Assembly: GCF_900099655.1 (NCBI RefSeq)
Contig: NZ_FNDC01000010.1
Span: forward strand, 62,001-126,000
Source: Planococcus glaciei
GTDB taxonomy: Bacteria > Bacillota > Bacilli > Bacillales_A > Planococcaceae
Length of the DNA stretch: 64,000 nt
Reading direction: 5' to 3'
Part shown: in pieces, positions 35,149 through 44,844 of the stretch
Position numbering within the stretch: position 1 is the stretch's first letter
Layout: every line of letters starts with the position of its first letter
The notes under the pieces: generated by a model
Databases searched by the model: none
Told to the model about the DNA's origin: nothing
The model's input: the letters and a program-made list of their open reading frames with translations, nothing else
Translations under genes and position numbers: made by a program

Positions 35149-36822
35149 TTATTGGCCAGACGCATAGCAGTCCAGGTTCGGCCGCACCCACAGCTTGCTA
35201 AAATCGACATACCCGAAATGGGACAATTTGATGTTCATCAATTCCGATGAAAACGGGATCTGGCGCTTGGCATAATAGAGCGGAATCAATATAGAAGATT
35301 CCACCAGGGATTTTTCAATTTGCCGATTCAGCATTGTCCATTCTTCAAAAGGAGTATGCCGATATTGCTCGAGCAATTGCGTTAGCTCCGGATCACGATC
35401 GATCAAGGTGGCAAACGGGGATAAGCCGTTGGCCAGGAAATAAAAGAAAGAAAAATCCTGGTTCATCTCGAATACCTCGCCGTGGATGTAGAGATCCGCT
35501 TGCTGGTCTTTGCCGTTATCCACCAGGTATTCGTGAAACGGCAGAACGCGAACCTCTGCCGGTATTCCTTCCTGCTCGAATATCGCCTGGAGCCAGTCCG
35601 ATACGTTTTTCAGGTAACTGGTGGTTTTGATGATCAAAGGTTCTTTAAACAGCGGACGTTCGGCAGTCGCAAAACGGTATTGCTGGTTCTGCCCGATCAG
35701 CATGCCTTCCTCATTCGGCAGAATGCGGGAATCTGCTTCGCTGATGGAGTAGCGGTGCTTCCGGATGATGGCGTGAAGGTAATCACGGACTTCCTGGCGG
35801 CGGATCGCCGAATCACGGAAGGCATTCATGACGATGATCCCGACCCCTGAATCGCTTTCCACCAGGAAGGTTTCTTCCGCTTCTTTTGGCTGGGACGTCC
35901 GGTAAGCAAAATCAAAGTCTTCCGGAACCTGCACAAATTCGATGGCGTCAAGAAGCGGGCGCTCGCCGAAATAATCCTTGAATGCTACCAGAACGGTTTT
36001 TAGTTCATGGCTGTTGTCGAGGCAAAAGCTTCCGGTTCCGTATAGCTGTCCTTGGCTTTCTTTGAAGATGCTCGAGTTGATCATGCCGAGCATCTGCAGA
36101 CAGTAACTGCAGCCATCCGGAAAATCGAAGTCGATGACAAGCGGAGCAGGCACCGTGATTCTTTTGACGGGCTGCCACAATTCCCGGGAATTTTCATGAG
36201 AACGGATGCGGTTTAGGCATTCGGCAACATCTTCGGCGGTCAGTAAAGAACCGTCGTGGAACCGGATGCCTTTTTTCAAATACAGGCGAAGCTTTGTCGG
36301 AGAAAGGTCCCAGCTATGTGCAATTTCAGGCAAAACCTTCCCTTTGCTGTCGACCGACACGAGGCGGTTGAAAACCGTAGCGACAAAATTGGCGCTATGG
36401 ACATCTGCCGTCTCCAAAGGGTTCATCGTCATGAGCTGATGCCGCCGCGGGATGATCAATTTGTCCACATCCCCCTGGTTTTGGGTATAGCCGAATTTAT
36501 TGCGGAACCGTTCAATCAAGCGCAGTTTCACTTCTTCGGACCAGTCATACAGTAAATACTTGCTGCTGGTTTCCACCGGTTCCCGGTCAATAATGTCCAT
36601 CAGCTGCTCCTCAAACAGCCGCTCCACGTCTTTTAGCCAGTGCAGCTCGGAAGCATTGCCTCGCCCGCGTCCGGCTGTATAAGTGAACCAGCCTTCCTGT
36701 GCCCAATTCCGGATGTAGCGGGAAGCTTGTTTGGCGCTGACATCCAGCAATTTCACAAGTTTATCTTTTTTTATTTTCCCTGATGGCACGGCATGCCAGA
36801 GCACCAGTAAATTATTATCCAT
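35149..36822 (-). CDS. SgrR-family transcriptional regulator (winged helix + solute-binding domain)
   Basis: 557 residues from the ATG eight bases after GGAGG. The N-terminal about 110 residues form an SgrR-type DNA-binding domain (KLVKLLDVSAKQASRYIRNW, GRGRGNASELHW); residues about 155-557 are an SBP_bac_5 (oligopeptide-binding-like) domain that probably senses a small ligand. In enterobacteria SgrR responds to sugar-phosphate stress and drives a nearby MFS efflux pump gene. Here too an MFS gene is divergent, 99 bases away. The ligand is unknown. Confidence 0.85.
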   Translation of the reverse strand: MDNNLLVLWHAVPSGKIKKDKLVKLLDVSAKQASRYIRNWAQEGWFTYTAGRGRGNASELHWLKDVERLFEEQLMDIIDREPVETSSKYLLYDWSEEVKLRLIERFRNKFGYTQNQGDVDKLIIPRRHQLMTMNPLETADVHSANFVATVFNRLVSVDSKGKVLPEIAHSWDLSPTKLRLYLKKGIRFHDGSLLTAEDVAECLNRIRSHENSRELWQPVKRITVPAPLVIDFDFPDGCSYCLQMLGMINSSIFKESQGQLYGTGSFCLDNSHELKTVLVAFKDYFGERPLLDAIEFVQVPEDFDFAYRTSQPKEAEETFLVESDSGVGIIVMNAFRDSAIRRQEVRDYLHAIIRKHRYSISEADSRILPNEEGMLIGQNQQYRFATAERPLFKEPLIIKTTSYLKNVSDWLQAIFEQEGIPAEVRVLPFHEYLVDNGKDQQADLYIHGEVFEMNQDFSFFYFLANGLSPFATLIDRDPELTQLLEQYRHTPFEEWTMLNRQIEKSLVESSILIPLYYAKRQIPFSSELMNIKLSHFGYVDFSKLWVRPNLDCYASGQ

Positions 36823-36921
36823 GATTGGTTCCTCCATAAAAGGGGACATATCTTTTGAAAATGTCCATTTTTCAATCTATTCGTCTAGTTTAATATACAT
36901 AAGACAAAGGAGGTTGACAAT
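36823..36921. promoter_or_regulatory. Divergent promoter region, SgrR-like gene / MFS gene
   Basis: 99 AT-rich bases with TTTAATATACAT near 36888 as a plausible -10 region for the MFS gene. This is the obvious place for the regulator to act. Confidence 0.45.
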
Positions 36922-38175
36922 ATGAGCTGGAAAGACTATCCGCAAAATATCAAAGTCCGGCTGATTACCTCGTTTTTTAACCGGGCTGTAGGTTCCGCTG
37001 TCATGCCGTTTATGGCTTTGTTCTTTGCAATGGAAATGGGCAAAGTATGGGCAGGATTGTTTTTAGTAGGAACCGTCATCATCAGTTTTTTCATCAATTT
37101 AATCGGCGGCTATATTTCAGACCGCTTTCCGCGAAAAGGGGTTGTCGTCGGAACCTCGGCAATCAGCGCAGTGGCGTTTGCAAGCATGACCATCAGTTTG
37201 GTGCCGGCAGACAATTTAATTTGGCTGTTTGCAGCATCGTATATCGGATTCATCATCTCAAGCAGTTTGGGAAGGCCGGCAATGCACGCCCTCATCATCG
37301 ACTCCACCACACCGGAAAACCGGAAAGCGGTATATACGATCGAATACTGGCTGACGAATTTGTCGATGGCCATCGGTGCGGCGCTCGGCGGTTTGTTATA
37401 CGTCAACCACCAGATTGAATTATTTGTGCTGCTGAGTGTGACATCTATCAGCTTGCCGATTGCTTATCAGATTTGGCTGATCGATGAGCAGACAAGCGTG
37501 TTGAAAAAGCAGCATCAAAACGTACTGATTGATGTATTCCAAAACTACAAAGTGGCTTTTCAAGATTTGCCTTTTGTCAAAGTGGTCGTCGGGTCGATGT
37601 TTATTTTTGCAGCTGAATTTTCCCTGAACAGCTATATCGGAGTCCGGCTTGCCGAAACATTTGAAACGGTGAGTTTAGGGAACTTTGACATTGCGGGCGT
37701 CCGGATGCTGAGTTTGCTCAATATCCAGAACATGCTGTTTGTCGTTTTCTTCACGTTCCTGGTCAGCAGGATCACAGACCGTTTCACCAAACAAAAAGTG
37801 CTGCTCACCGGGCTGATTGTTTACAGCATCGGCTATATCATCGTCACCTCGGCGGATAGCTGGTACATGTTGATTCTCTTTAATATGATTGCGACGCTCG
37901 GAGAATTGATTTACTCGCCGGTCCGGAATGCCGAACAGGCCAATATGATTCCGGCCGATAAGCGCGGTTCTTATTCCGCCTTTTCGAATATTTCATTCAG
38001 CGGAGCAGATTTGATTGCACGTTCCACAATTATCATTGGTGCTTATCTTGTCCCGACGATGATGTCTGTGTACATTGGGGTCATTTTAATGATGGGTACG
38101 TTCCTTGTGTACACTGGTTTATTTGTAAGAGGGGCATCTTCAAAAAACGCAGAAACGACCGAGGCGGTTCTGTAA
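36922..38175 (+). CDS. MFS transporter
   Basis: 417 residues with about 12 membrane helices. The MFS loop motif between helices 2 and 3 is visible as GGYISDRFPRKGVV. Start after AAAGGAGG. Divergent from the SgrR-like regulator, which resembles the SgrR-SetA arrangement; an efflux role is inference. A terminator follows. Confidence 0.86.
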   Translation: MSWKDYPQNIKVRLITSFFNRAVGSAVMPFMALFFAMEMGKVWAGLFLVGTVIISFFINLIGGYISDRFPRKGVVVGTSAISAVAFASMTISLVPADNLIWLFAASYIGFIISSSLGRPAMHALIIDSTTPENRKAVYTIEYWLTNLSMAIGAALGGLLYVNHQIELFVLLSVTSISLPIAYQIWLIDEQTSVLKKQHQNVLIDVFQNYKVAFQDLPFVKVVVGSMFIFAAEFSLNSYIGVRLAETFETVSLGNFDIAGVRMLSLLNIQNMLFVVFFTFLVSRITDRFTKQKVLLTGLIVYSIGYIIVTSADSWYMLILFNMIATLGELIYSPVRNAEQANMIPADKRGSYSAFSNISFSGADLIARSTIIIGAYLVPTMMSVYIGVILMMGTFLVYTGLFVRGASSKNAETTEAVL

Positions 38176-38180
38176 GCTTC

Positions 38181-38216
38181 CTTCACTTATGTTGCTGACA
38201 TAGGTGAAGTTTTTTA
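38181..38216 (+). terminator. Intrinsic terminator after the MFS gene
   Basis: CTTCACTTATG pairs with CATAGGTGAAG (one G-T pair), then TTTTTT. Confidence 0.92.
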
Positions 38217-38313
38217 TTGTAGGTTAATTTCACAAAACATTCTAATTGTTCTATCTGTATTTGGGAATTTTAGGTATAATTAAGGATAGAGAGAATGATT
38301 GGGGGAACTGACT

Positions 38314-38670
38314 ATGGCAATCAAAGTGGAGTTAAGCAGATTCAAAGTAAAAGCCGGAAAGTCTGAAAAAGTGGACGAATGGATGGCCTTTTTGAATGAA
38401 CACATGGAAGAAGTGTTGTTGACCTTGAACGATGAAAAAATGTATGTCGAAACGATATTCAGAGAAGTACAGGAAGACAGCGAATTTCTCTACTGGTATT
38501 CCGTCCAGGGAGAAGGCGGAAGCGAAGTCACAGACTCCCATCATGAAATCGACAAAAAGCACTTGGCATTTTGGGAAGCGTGCATCGATGAAGAATACCT
38601 GCCGGTGGATTTAAAGACAGAAGCTGTGATGATCCAGGAAAGCATTCAAGCGGAAATGAAACGGGGATGA
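38314..38670 (+). CDS. Conserved hypothetical protein (DUF6176-like)
   Basis: 118 residues starting MAIKVELSRFKVKAGKSEKV after GGGGGAACTGACT. Predicted ferredoxin-like alpha/beta fold, as in dimeric barrel domains. The stop overlaps the start of the downstream GNAT gene (ATGA), so the two are translationally coupled. Function unknown. Confidence 0.72.
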   Translation: MAIKVELSRFKVKAGKSEKVDEWMAFLNEHMEEVLLTLNDEKMYVETIFREVQEDSEFLYWYSVQGEGGSEVTDSHHEIDKKHLAFWEACIDEEYLPVDLKTEAVMIQESIQAEMKRG

Positions 38671-39185
38671 CCTTGCCGATGGAGACAGACATTCATATAC
38701 GAAAAGCAGTGCCAGCGGATGCAGAGAGGCTGGTTGAATTGATAAAAGAAGTAGAAGATTCGGGATTGATGCTTTTTGAACCGGGAGAAAGAAAAACCAA
38801 GCCCCAGCAATTGAAAAAGAGGCTCGAAGGAATGGATGAGCACTCGGTTATCCTTACAGCGGAAGAAGGAAGATCTTTGCAAGGATATCTTTTTGCCATC
38901 GGAGATGCGCTGATGAGGAAGCGGCATACTGTGTACGTAGCTATCGGCATACGGGAGGAGCAGCGGGGAAAAGGAATCGGGACGCAGCTTTTCAAAATGC
39001 TGGAACTATGGGCAAGAGAAAAAAACCTTCGCCGAATCGAGCTTACGGTGATTGAACATAATGAGTCGGCAGTTGCACTCTATCAAAAGATGGGGTTTGA
39101 AATCGAAGGCATTAAACAGGATTCCCTGTACATAAAAGGTGAATATGTCAATGAGTATTATATGGCCAGAATATTGAGCGAATAA
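38667..39185 (+). CDS. GNAT acetyltransferase
   Basis: 172 residues. Motif A: VAIGIREEQRGKGIGTQLF; then NESAVALYQKMGFEIEG. Typical small-molecule or protein N-acetyltransferase; substrate unknown. Coupled to the upstream gene through an ATGA overlap. Confidence 0.88.
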   Translation: MTLPMETDIHIRKAVPADAERLVELIKEVEDSGLMLFEPGERKTKPQQLKKRLEGMDEHSVILTAEEGRSLQGYLFAIGDALMRKRHTVYVAIGIREEQRGKGIGTQLFKMLELWAREKNLRRIELTVIEHNESAVALYQKMGFEIEGIKQDSLYIKGEYVNEYYMARILSE

Positions 39186-39203
39186 GGTTTAGAAGGAGCA
39201 GCT

Positions 39204-39761
39204 ATGAAATTCATCTTACTATTCGGACCGCAAGCAGCGGGGAAAATGACGATAGGGCAAGAACTCGAAAAATCAACCGGCTTTAAGTTGTTCCACAACC
39301 ATATGACCATTGAATTGCTGCATCCCTTTTTTGGCTTCAGCAAAGAAATGTTCCGGTTGTCGGATCTGATCCGTACGGAGATGTTCAAAACATTAGCAGT
39401 CAGCGAAGCAAAGGGAATCGTATTTACATATGTATGGGCGTTCAACATGAAAGAGGACTGGGACTTTGTTCAACGGGTTTGTGAAATTTTTGAGTCTGCG
39501 GGTAATGAAGTCTATTTTGTCGAATTGGAAGCGGAGTTGGAAACACGGGTCGAGCGCAATAAAGAAGCTAGCCGGCTTGAACAAAAGCCGACTAAGCGGA
39601 ACGTTGCAGAATCGGAACGCGAATTGAGGGCATCGATGGAGACGCTTCGCCTGAATTCAGTCGAGGGAGAAATTGAACGGGAAAATTATATTCGGATAGA
39701 CAACACGGATTTGAAACCGGATGAAGTGGCGAAATTGATTCGGGAGAGATTTGGTTTTTGA
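39204..39761 (+). CDS. P-loop kinase-like AAA/shikimate-kinase-type protein
   Basis: 185 residues. Walker A at the N-terminus: LLFGPQAAGKMT (6-17). The fold suggests a small-molecule kinase, but no identity can be assigned. Starts after AGAAGGAGCAGCT, 18 bases behind the GNAT gene, in the same likely operon. Confidence 0.78.
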   Translation: MKFILLFGPQAAGKMTIGQELEKSTGFKLFHNHMTIELLHPFFGFSKEMFRLSDLIRTEMFKTLAVSEAKGIVFTYVWAFNMKEDWDFVQRVCEIFESAGNEVYFVELEAELETRVERNKEASRLEQKPTKRNVAESERELRASMETLRLNSVEGEIERENYIRIDNTDLKPDEVAKLIRERFGF

Positions 39762-39794
39762 GCGGAACGATGACAAATGAGTAAGGAGATTCCC

Positions 39795-40235
39795 ATGAAA
39801 AGAATAGATGTCGTATATGTTATGCTCCGGGATGACAGCGGAGAAAAATTGTTAATGGTTAAAAACTACGGAGACAACGGATCTTACTATACGCTTCCAG
39901 GCGGTGCAGTTGAAGCGGGAGAAACTTTGCAGGAAGCAGCCATTCGTGAAGCGAAAGAAGAAACCGGGCTCGATGTCTCAATCGGCGGCCTTTTTTCGGT
40001 CAGTGAAGATTTCTTCGACGAAAGAGGGCACCATGCCGTGTTCTTCATTTTCGAAGGACAGGTTCTTGGCGGAGAAATCACGATTGCTTTTCCGGAAGAA
40101 ATCGAAGAAGTAAAATGGATGCCGATCCAAGAAGCGGTCCACTATTTATATATTCCAGAGAAAGCCGAAGAACAGGTTAGGGCCAACCGTTCAGTTCCAT
40201 ATATATTAAGAGGGCAAGTCATCCAGAAGCGTTAA
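39795..40235 (+). CDS. NUDIX hydrolase
   Basis: 146 residues. Complete nudix box GAVEAGETLQEAAIREAKEE then TGLD, with all catalytic Glu. ATG at 39795 chosen after AAGGAGATTCCC; an earlier ATG at 39777 lacks a good site. It hydrolyses a nucleoside diphosphate-linked substrate, unknown. Part of the run of small accessory enzymes 38.3-40.8 kb. Confidence 0.88.
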   Translation: MKRIDVVYVMLRDDSGEKLLMVKNYGDNGSYYTLPGGAVEAGETLQEAAIREAKEETGLDVSIGGLFSVSEDFFDERGHHAVFFIFEGQVLGGEITIAFPEEIEEVKWMPIQEAVHYLYIPEKAEEQVRANRSVPYILRGQVIQKR

Positions 40236-40259
40236 CTACTGATAAAAGAGGTGGGCAAA

Positions 40260-40796
40260 ATGTTATTTCATGACGGAAAAATGACGATCCGGAAGCTGGA
40301 AGACAGAGATAAAGAGGCAATGGTTAAGTGGCTGAATGATCCGGAAGTATTGAAATACTACGAAGGCCGCGACAATCCGCATGATTTGAAAAGAGTGAAC
40401 CAACATTATTTTGAGCGGGAAGATGAAACGACAAGGTGCCTTGTGGAATACGATGAAACAGCCATTGGGTATATTCAATTTTATCCGGTTCTTGAAGAAG
40501 AACGAATGGCATACGGCTATTGGAATCCTGATGAAATCATTTACGGCACAGACCAATTCATTGGAGAACCGGATTATTGGAATAAAGGGCTCGGAACTGA
40601 GCTTGTGGAATTGATGAAGAAATATTTGTTGACCGATAAACAGGCGGATATTCTTGTTATGGATCCACAGGTCTGGAACGAACGGGCTATTGCTTGTTAC
40701 GAGAAATGCGGATTTCAGAAAGTGAAATTCCTGCCGGCACATGAACTGCACGAAGGCGAAATGAAAGACTGCTGGCTGATGGAATACAGAGCGTAG
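40260..40796 (+). CDS. GNAT acetyltransferase, AAC(6')-like
   Basis: 178 residues. Pattern WLNDPEVLKYYEGRD...EDRDKEAM near the N-terminus and DYWNKGLGTELVELMKKYLL in motif A resemble the AAC(6')-type family. Chromosomal relatives in Bacillales are mostly of unknown substrate, so resistance should not be assumed. Start after GAGGTGGGCAAA. Confidence 0.82.
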   Translation: MLFHDGKMTIRKLEDRDKEAMVKWLNDPEVLKYYEGRDNPHDLKRVNQHYFEREDETTRCLVEYDETAIGYIQFYPVLEEERMAYGYWNPDEIIYGTDQFIGEPDYWNKGLGTELVELMKKYLLTDKQADILVMDPQVWNERAIACYEKCGFQKVKFLPAHELHEGEMKDCWLMEYRA

Positions 40797-40827
40797 CTAA
40801 AGCCAGAAAAGGCAACGTAAGAATCTG

Positions 40828-42018
40828 CTAATTAGCAAGTTTATAGGTATATCTTTTCTTCAACCATAAAGAAGCGGCAAATACAACAAATGCCAAAGCG
40901 ACAGAAAACAGAAGTGTGGCTTGTTCTCCGTACTGCTCGATGATGACGGTATAGAAAACCGGTGCAATGGCGGATAACAGGAAACTCGGCACCAGAAGTT
41001 TTCCAACGAAAGCACCGTAAGTCCGGTTGTCGAACAAGACGAGCGGAAGAGAGCCGCGGGTAATGGTCATCAAACCATTGCCTGCGCCGTATAAAAAAGC
41101 AAAAATAAACGCCAGTGCCAGAAACTCGCCGCTGAATAACCCGATGGCAAAGCAAAGCGGCAGCAGGGAAGAAGCAAGGATGGTCAGCTTGAACGGATGC
41201 AGATGGCCGCCGAATAAGATTTCCCCTACCCGTGCCAGCGACTGCCCGATTCCGCGCAGCGTGGAAATCCAGACCGAAACAGCTGCTGCAAGGCCAAGCC
41301 CGGACAATATGGCAATCATATGCGCCGACATGGCGGAGTTCAAAAAGTTAAGAAGCGTAAAGATGAGTGCATAAAGGCTGCCGGCATAAATGCGTTCGCG
41401 GCCCGTTAAATTCAGTTTTACAAAAGCAGCGGATTTTAGGTCTTCGGCCGTTTTGCTTTCTTTGAACCGTTCTTTTGGAATGGCGAGATGCAGCGGAAGC
41501 GTCAGCAGTGCAAACCCGGCATAAACCAGCAAAGCCGCCCGCCAGCCGAAAGATGCCGAAAGGAAAAAGCCGATCGGCCAAAAAACAGTGGAAGCCAGTC
41601 CGCCAAGAAGCGTAATCTGGGAAATGGACCGTTTCGCACCGGACCCGGCAATGCGGACCAATGTCGCAAATGCCGCATCGTATAAGCTGAGGCGCATGGC
41701 GAAACCCAGGACAATCCATGAAATGTAATATGCCAAAACGGACTGCGACAAGGCGATTCCGGCACAACCAATTGCTAAAAGAAGGGACCCGGCAGACATC
41801 ACAAAGCGTCCGCTGTACTGGTCGATCAGTTTTCCTGTCAACGGAGAAGTGAGGCCCATGACGATCAGCGCGGCAGAAAAACCCCCGTATACCAAAGTGC
41901 CGCTCCAGCCCAGTTCATCTGCAATTACTTCCCCGAAAGCGGCAATCAAATAATAAGAAATTCCCCAGCAGATCAGCTGGGATAAACCAAGAAAAAGGAC
42001 CATTCTCCGCGTGATCAT
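40828..42018 (-). CDS. MFS transporter
   Basis: 396 residues with 12 predicted helices. Loop motif GKLIDQYSGRFVMSAG after helix 2. Resembles MFS members of the YcxA/monocarboxylate-like type. Start after GGAGGGGGATTGA. Divergent from a GNAT gene over a 148-base AT-rich spacer. Substrate unknown. Confidence 0.85.
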   Translation of the reverse strand: MITRRMVLFLGLSQLICWGISYYLIAAFGEVIADELGWSGTLVYGGFSAALIVMGLTSPLTGKLIDQYSGRFVMSAGSLLLAIGCAGIALSQSVLAYYISWIVLGFAMRLSLYDAAFATLVRIAGSGAKRSISQITLLGGLASTVFWPIGFFLSASFGWRAALLVYAGFALLTLPLHLAIPKERFKESKTAEDLKSAAFVKLNLTGRERIYAGSLYALIFTLLNFLNSAMSAHMIAILSGLGLAAAVSVWISTLRGIGQSLARVGEILFGGHLHPFKLTILASSLLPLCFAIGLFSGEFLALAFIFAFLYGAGNGLMTITRGSLPLVLFDNRTYGAFVGKLLVPSFLLSAIAPVFYTVIIEQYGEQATLLFSVALAFVVFAASLWLKKRYTYKLAN

Positions 42019-42166
42019 TCAATCCCCCTCCTTTTCTGCTCGCCGTACAGAAGTTCATTTTGCTAAACAATATCAGTTATAATAAAATCATAAACAATAA
42101 TCAGAAAATTGCATACCTAAAAAATTCACCAAATAACAGTTGCATTTCTCCAAAAGGAGGCATTTG

Positions 42167-42676
42167 ATGGTTTTTATTCAACAAGCACAGCCCGAACATG
42201 TGAAAGGGATTGCTCGCGTCTGTACGGAAGGGTATTGGGCGACCTACGACGAGATGTATTCAGCCGAATATATCAACGCAGTGATTAAAGAATTTTATAA
42301 CGAGCAGCGGATCTTAGAAGAAGTGGAAAGCAGCAGCAGGGAATGGGGCGGATATTTTGTTGCCCTCGACAACGGAGAAGTGGTCGGAGCAGGCGGCGGC
42401 GGAATGATTTCTGAAAAAGCGGGGGAAATTTTCGTCCTATACCTGGACCCTGATAGGCTTGGAGAAGGCATTGGAACAAAGCTGCTGGAGGCCATTACTC
42501 GTCAGCAGAAAGAAGAATTCGGAGCACAGGAACAATGGGTATCGGTCGCGAAAGGAAATGAAAAAGGCATCCCATTTTACGAAGCGCGCGAATTTATATG
42601 CCGCAGTGAACGGCCGGTTTACCGTTCAAACGCTGATGATAAGATCATTTCGCTAAGGTATTGGCGGAAACTATGA
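42167..42676 (+). CDS. GNAT acetyltransferase
   Basis: 169 residues. GEIFVLYLDPDRLGEGIGTKLLEA is motif A, then NEKGIPFYEAREF. Start ATG after AAAAGGAGGCATTTG. The next gene starts 46 bases on. Confidence 0.85.
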   Translation: MVFIQQAQPEHVKGIARVCTEGYWATYDEMYSAEYINAVIKEFYNEQRILEEVESSSREWGGYFVALDNGEVVGAGGGGMISEKAGEIFVLYLDPDRLGEGIGTKLLEAITRQQKEEFGAQEQWVSVAKGNEKGIPFYEAREFICRSERPVYRSNADDKIISLRYWRKL

Positions 42677-42722
42677 AAATAGCAGGCGCAAAAAAGTGGG
42701 GATACCAAAGGGAGATGTGGAT

Positions 42723-43610
42723 TTGAACAATAAATGGGCTTTTGCGCTGTTGGTCATTTTGACGACTAGTTTAATGGGATCATCTTTTGCGGTAGGCAAG
42801 ATGGGAATGGTTCATGTTTCGCCTTTGCTGTTGGTTGGAATGCGTTTTACGTTGGCGGGCTTATTGATGGGGACGATCGTCTGGATGCTTCGGCGGCCGC
42901 ATCCGAAAAAACTGCAAGACTGGCTGAAAATTGTGTGCATCGGTTCTTTCCAAACTGCCGGTGTCATGGGAGCCATCTTTTTGAGCCTCCGCACCATCAC
43001 TGCCGGGGAATCCGCCATCTTGACGTTTATGAATCCGCTTTTGGTGGTGGTCTTTGGAACACTGGCGCTTGGCATCCGCTACCGGCTTGTCCAATGGTGC
43101 GGTGTGATTCTAGGATTTATCGGTGTATTTGTCACGATGGGCGGACAGCTGCAGGCAGAAATCGGCACGCTTCTCGGATTTTGCAGTGCGGTTTTTTGGG
43201 CAATTGCCACGCTGTTGATCAAGCAATGGGGACAGCGCTTTGATATTTGGGTGTTGACCGCCTATCAAATGCTTTCGGGCGGATTGCTTTTGTTAATTGG
43301 AAGCTTTCTCTTGGAAGATGCCCGGCTCGTGATCAATCCGACTTCGATCTTCATCGTGCTTTGGCTTGCCATCCCGGCGTCCATTGTGCAATTTGCTATC
43401 TGGTTTTTCCTGCTGCAAAACGGCAATCCGGGGAAAATCAGTGCCTTTCTGTTCCTTGCGCCGTTTTTCGGCATCCTTTCGGGATGGCTGTTGCTCGGCG
43501 AAGATATTGGCTTGACACTGCTTGCAGGAGGTGCCATGATCTTTGCCGGCATCTTTTTGGTGAACTGGCCGGACAAACGGGCAGCAGCGGTTCTCAAAGA
43601 AGGAATTTAA
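42723..43610 (+). CDS. EamA/DMT family permease
   Basis: 295 residues with ten predicted helices in two EamA halves. TTG at 42723 was chosen because AAAGGGAG precedes it by eight bases; GTG at 42696 or 42717 is also possible. Substrate unknown; typical metabolite exporter. Confidence 0.82.
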   Translation: MNNKWAFALLVILTTSLMGSSFAVGKMGMVHVSPLLLVGMRFTLAGLLMGTIVWMLRRPHPKKLQDWLKIVCIGSFQTAGVMGAIFLSLRTITAGESAILTFMNPLLVVVFGTLALGIRYRLVQWCGVILGFIGVFVTMGGQLQAEIGTLLGFCSAVFWAIATLLIKQWGQRFDIWVLTAYQMLSGGLLLLIGSFLLEDARLVINPTSIFIVLWLAIPASIVQFAIWFFLLQNGNPGKISAFLFLAPFFGILSGWLLLGEDIGLTLLAGGAMIFAGIFLVNWPDKRAAAVLKEGI

Positions 43611-43760
43611 TGCGCAAAACGAGAATACTAGAATCAGAAAACCATTTATTGATTAAATGAAACCCAGTTTCTAAAATCAGCTGGTGCTTCAAGTTATACG
43701 AGTGGACGGCTTGCCGGCCAGTTGCAGATCGCCAATAATAAGTTCACGGGGTGGTCCACT

Positions 43761-44063
43761 ATGTTCAAATTTATGTTTAGGTTATTAGGGAGTGCGGTTC
43801 TCTTCAAAGCCGGCAGCCAATTGCAAAGTTTTCTCTTTAAGCCATCGGATTTTGAAAAAAATCTGGAACGGTTGGATCAGGAAGACTGGTTTGAAGAACT
43901 GCGGAAAGATTTTCGATATGACCACATCATCCGCTACAATTCAAAGGTGCGGAAAGTGATAGGAGATGCGAAGATCCTTGCAAAACTTTTAGCATCAAAA
44001 GAAGAACAGGAAAGATTCAATGAGCTTGTTCACCAGGAATACATAAAACTGATGGAAAAATAG
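43761..44063 (+). CDS. Hypothetical small protein
   Basis: 100 residues. A short hydrophobic N-terminus (FKFMFRLLGSAVLF) could be membrane associated, the rest is charged and helical. ATG at 43761 after GGGGTGG; the longer TTG start at 43722 is less likely. Not recognised. Confidence 0.6.
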   Translation: MFKFMFRLLGSAVLFKAGSQLQSFLFKPSDFEKNLERLDQEDWFEELRKDFRYDHIIRYNSKVRKVIGDAKILAKLLASKEEQERFNELVHQEYIKLMEK

Positions 44064-44183
44064 AAGGAAGCAAGGGCAGTTGAAACGCCCTGCGGAGCCA
44101 TTTCATATAGACGAACTTAATCGAAAAAATTTACGGAGAAGCGCATGTTTCCGCCGATACTCCAGGACTGGACGTGACAGGAT

Positions 44184-44657
44184 ATGGAATCTACTGAAGT
44201 AGAAGTTTTTTTACAAGCTGCAAAAAGATATTGCCATTTGATGGATTCGTTAAATTCTTTAGGCGAAATTGAGAAATTCAAGCAGCTGCACGCAGCAGTG
44301 ACAGAACTGTACACAAAGGCGCTGTATCTGCCGGAAACGGAACCGGGCAAAGACGATTCTTTTGATATTGATTTCCAGCTGCCACAAGTTGATTTCGGTA
44401 CACATAATGTCTATTGGGGAGGGTACGACCCTTATCACTCCGATGAAGACTTGGAAGAAATAATGGAAGAGCCGTTAAACGAAACCTTGACGGACGATGT
44501 GCTGGACATCTACAGCGACGTAAAACGCGGATTGATTTTGTATGAACAGGGAAACCACGCGGAAGCGATTGCTGAATGGAAATACAATTTTGAAATTCAC
44601 TGGGGCACTCATGCAGCCAGCGCCATCCGAGCTTTGCATTCCGTGAATTACCTATAA
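44184..44657 (+). CDS. DUF5063-like protein
   Basis: 157 residues, acidic and helical, with YWGGYDPYHSDEDLEE in the middle and YNFEIHWGTHAASAIRALH at the end, the pattern of DUF5063. Function unknown. Followed by a hairpin terminator. Confidence 0.72.
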   Translation: MESTEVEVFLQAAKRYCHLMDSLNSLGEIEKFKQLHAAVTELYTKALYLPETEPGKDDSFDIDFQLPQVDFGTHNVYWGGYDPYHSDEDLEEIMEEPLNETLTDDVLDIYSDVKRGLILYEQGNHAEAIAEWKYNFEIHWGTHAASAIRALHSVNYL

Positions 44658-44680
44658 AGTGTTTGATAAAGTATTCACGG

Positions 44681-44708
44681 TCCAACTTGAAAAAGTTGGA
44701 TTTTTTAA
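44681..44708 (+). terminator. Intrinsic terminator
   Basis: TCCAACTT, GAAA loop, AAGTTGGA (44681-44688 with 44693-44700), then six Ts. Confidence 0.9.
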
Positions 44709-44844
44709 TTGGAAATTATGAGAAAAAATTATAAAAAAATAGTAATTACAGGTTTATAAATTCTTGAAATGGCGTATATAAATGTAGGTGGCTAGCGCAA
44801 CATATTGTGTTAGATTACAGACAGCGAAATCGAGGGATTGCAGG

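Noticed and set aside
40260-40796. Aminoglycoside resistance gene
   Set aside because: Only general AAC(6')-like GNAT features are present; chromosomal relatives usually have unknown substrates.
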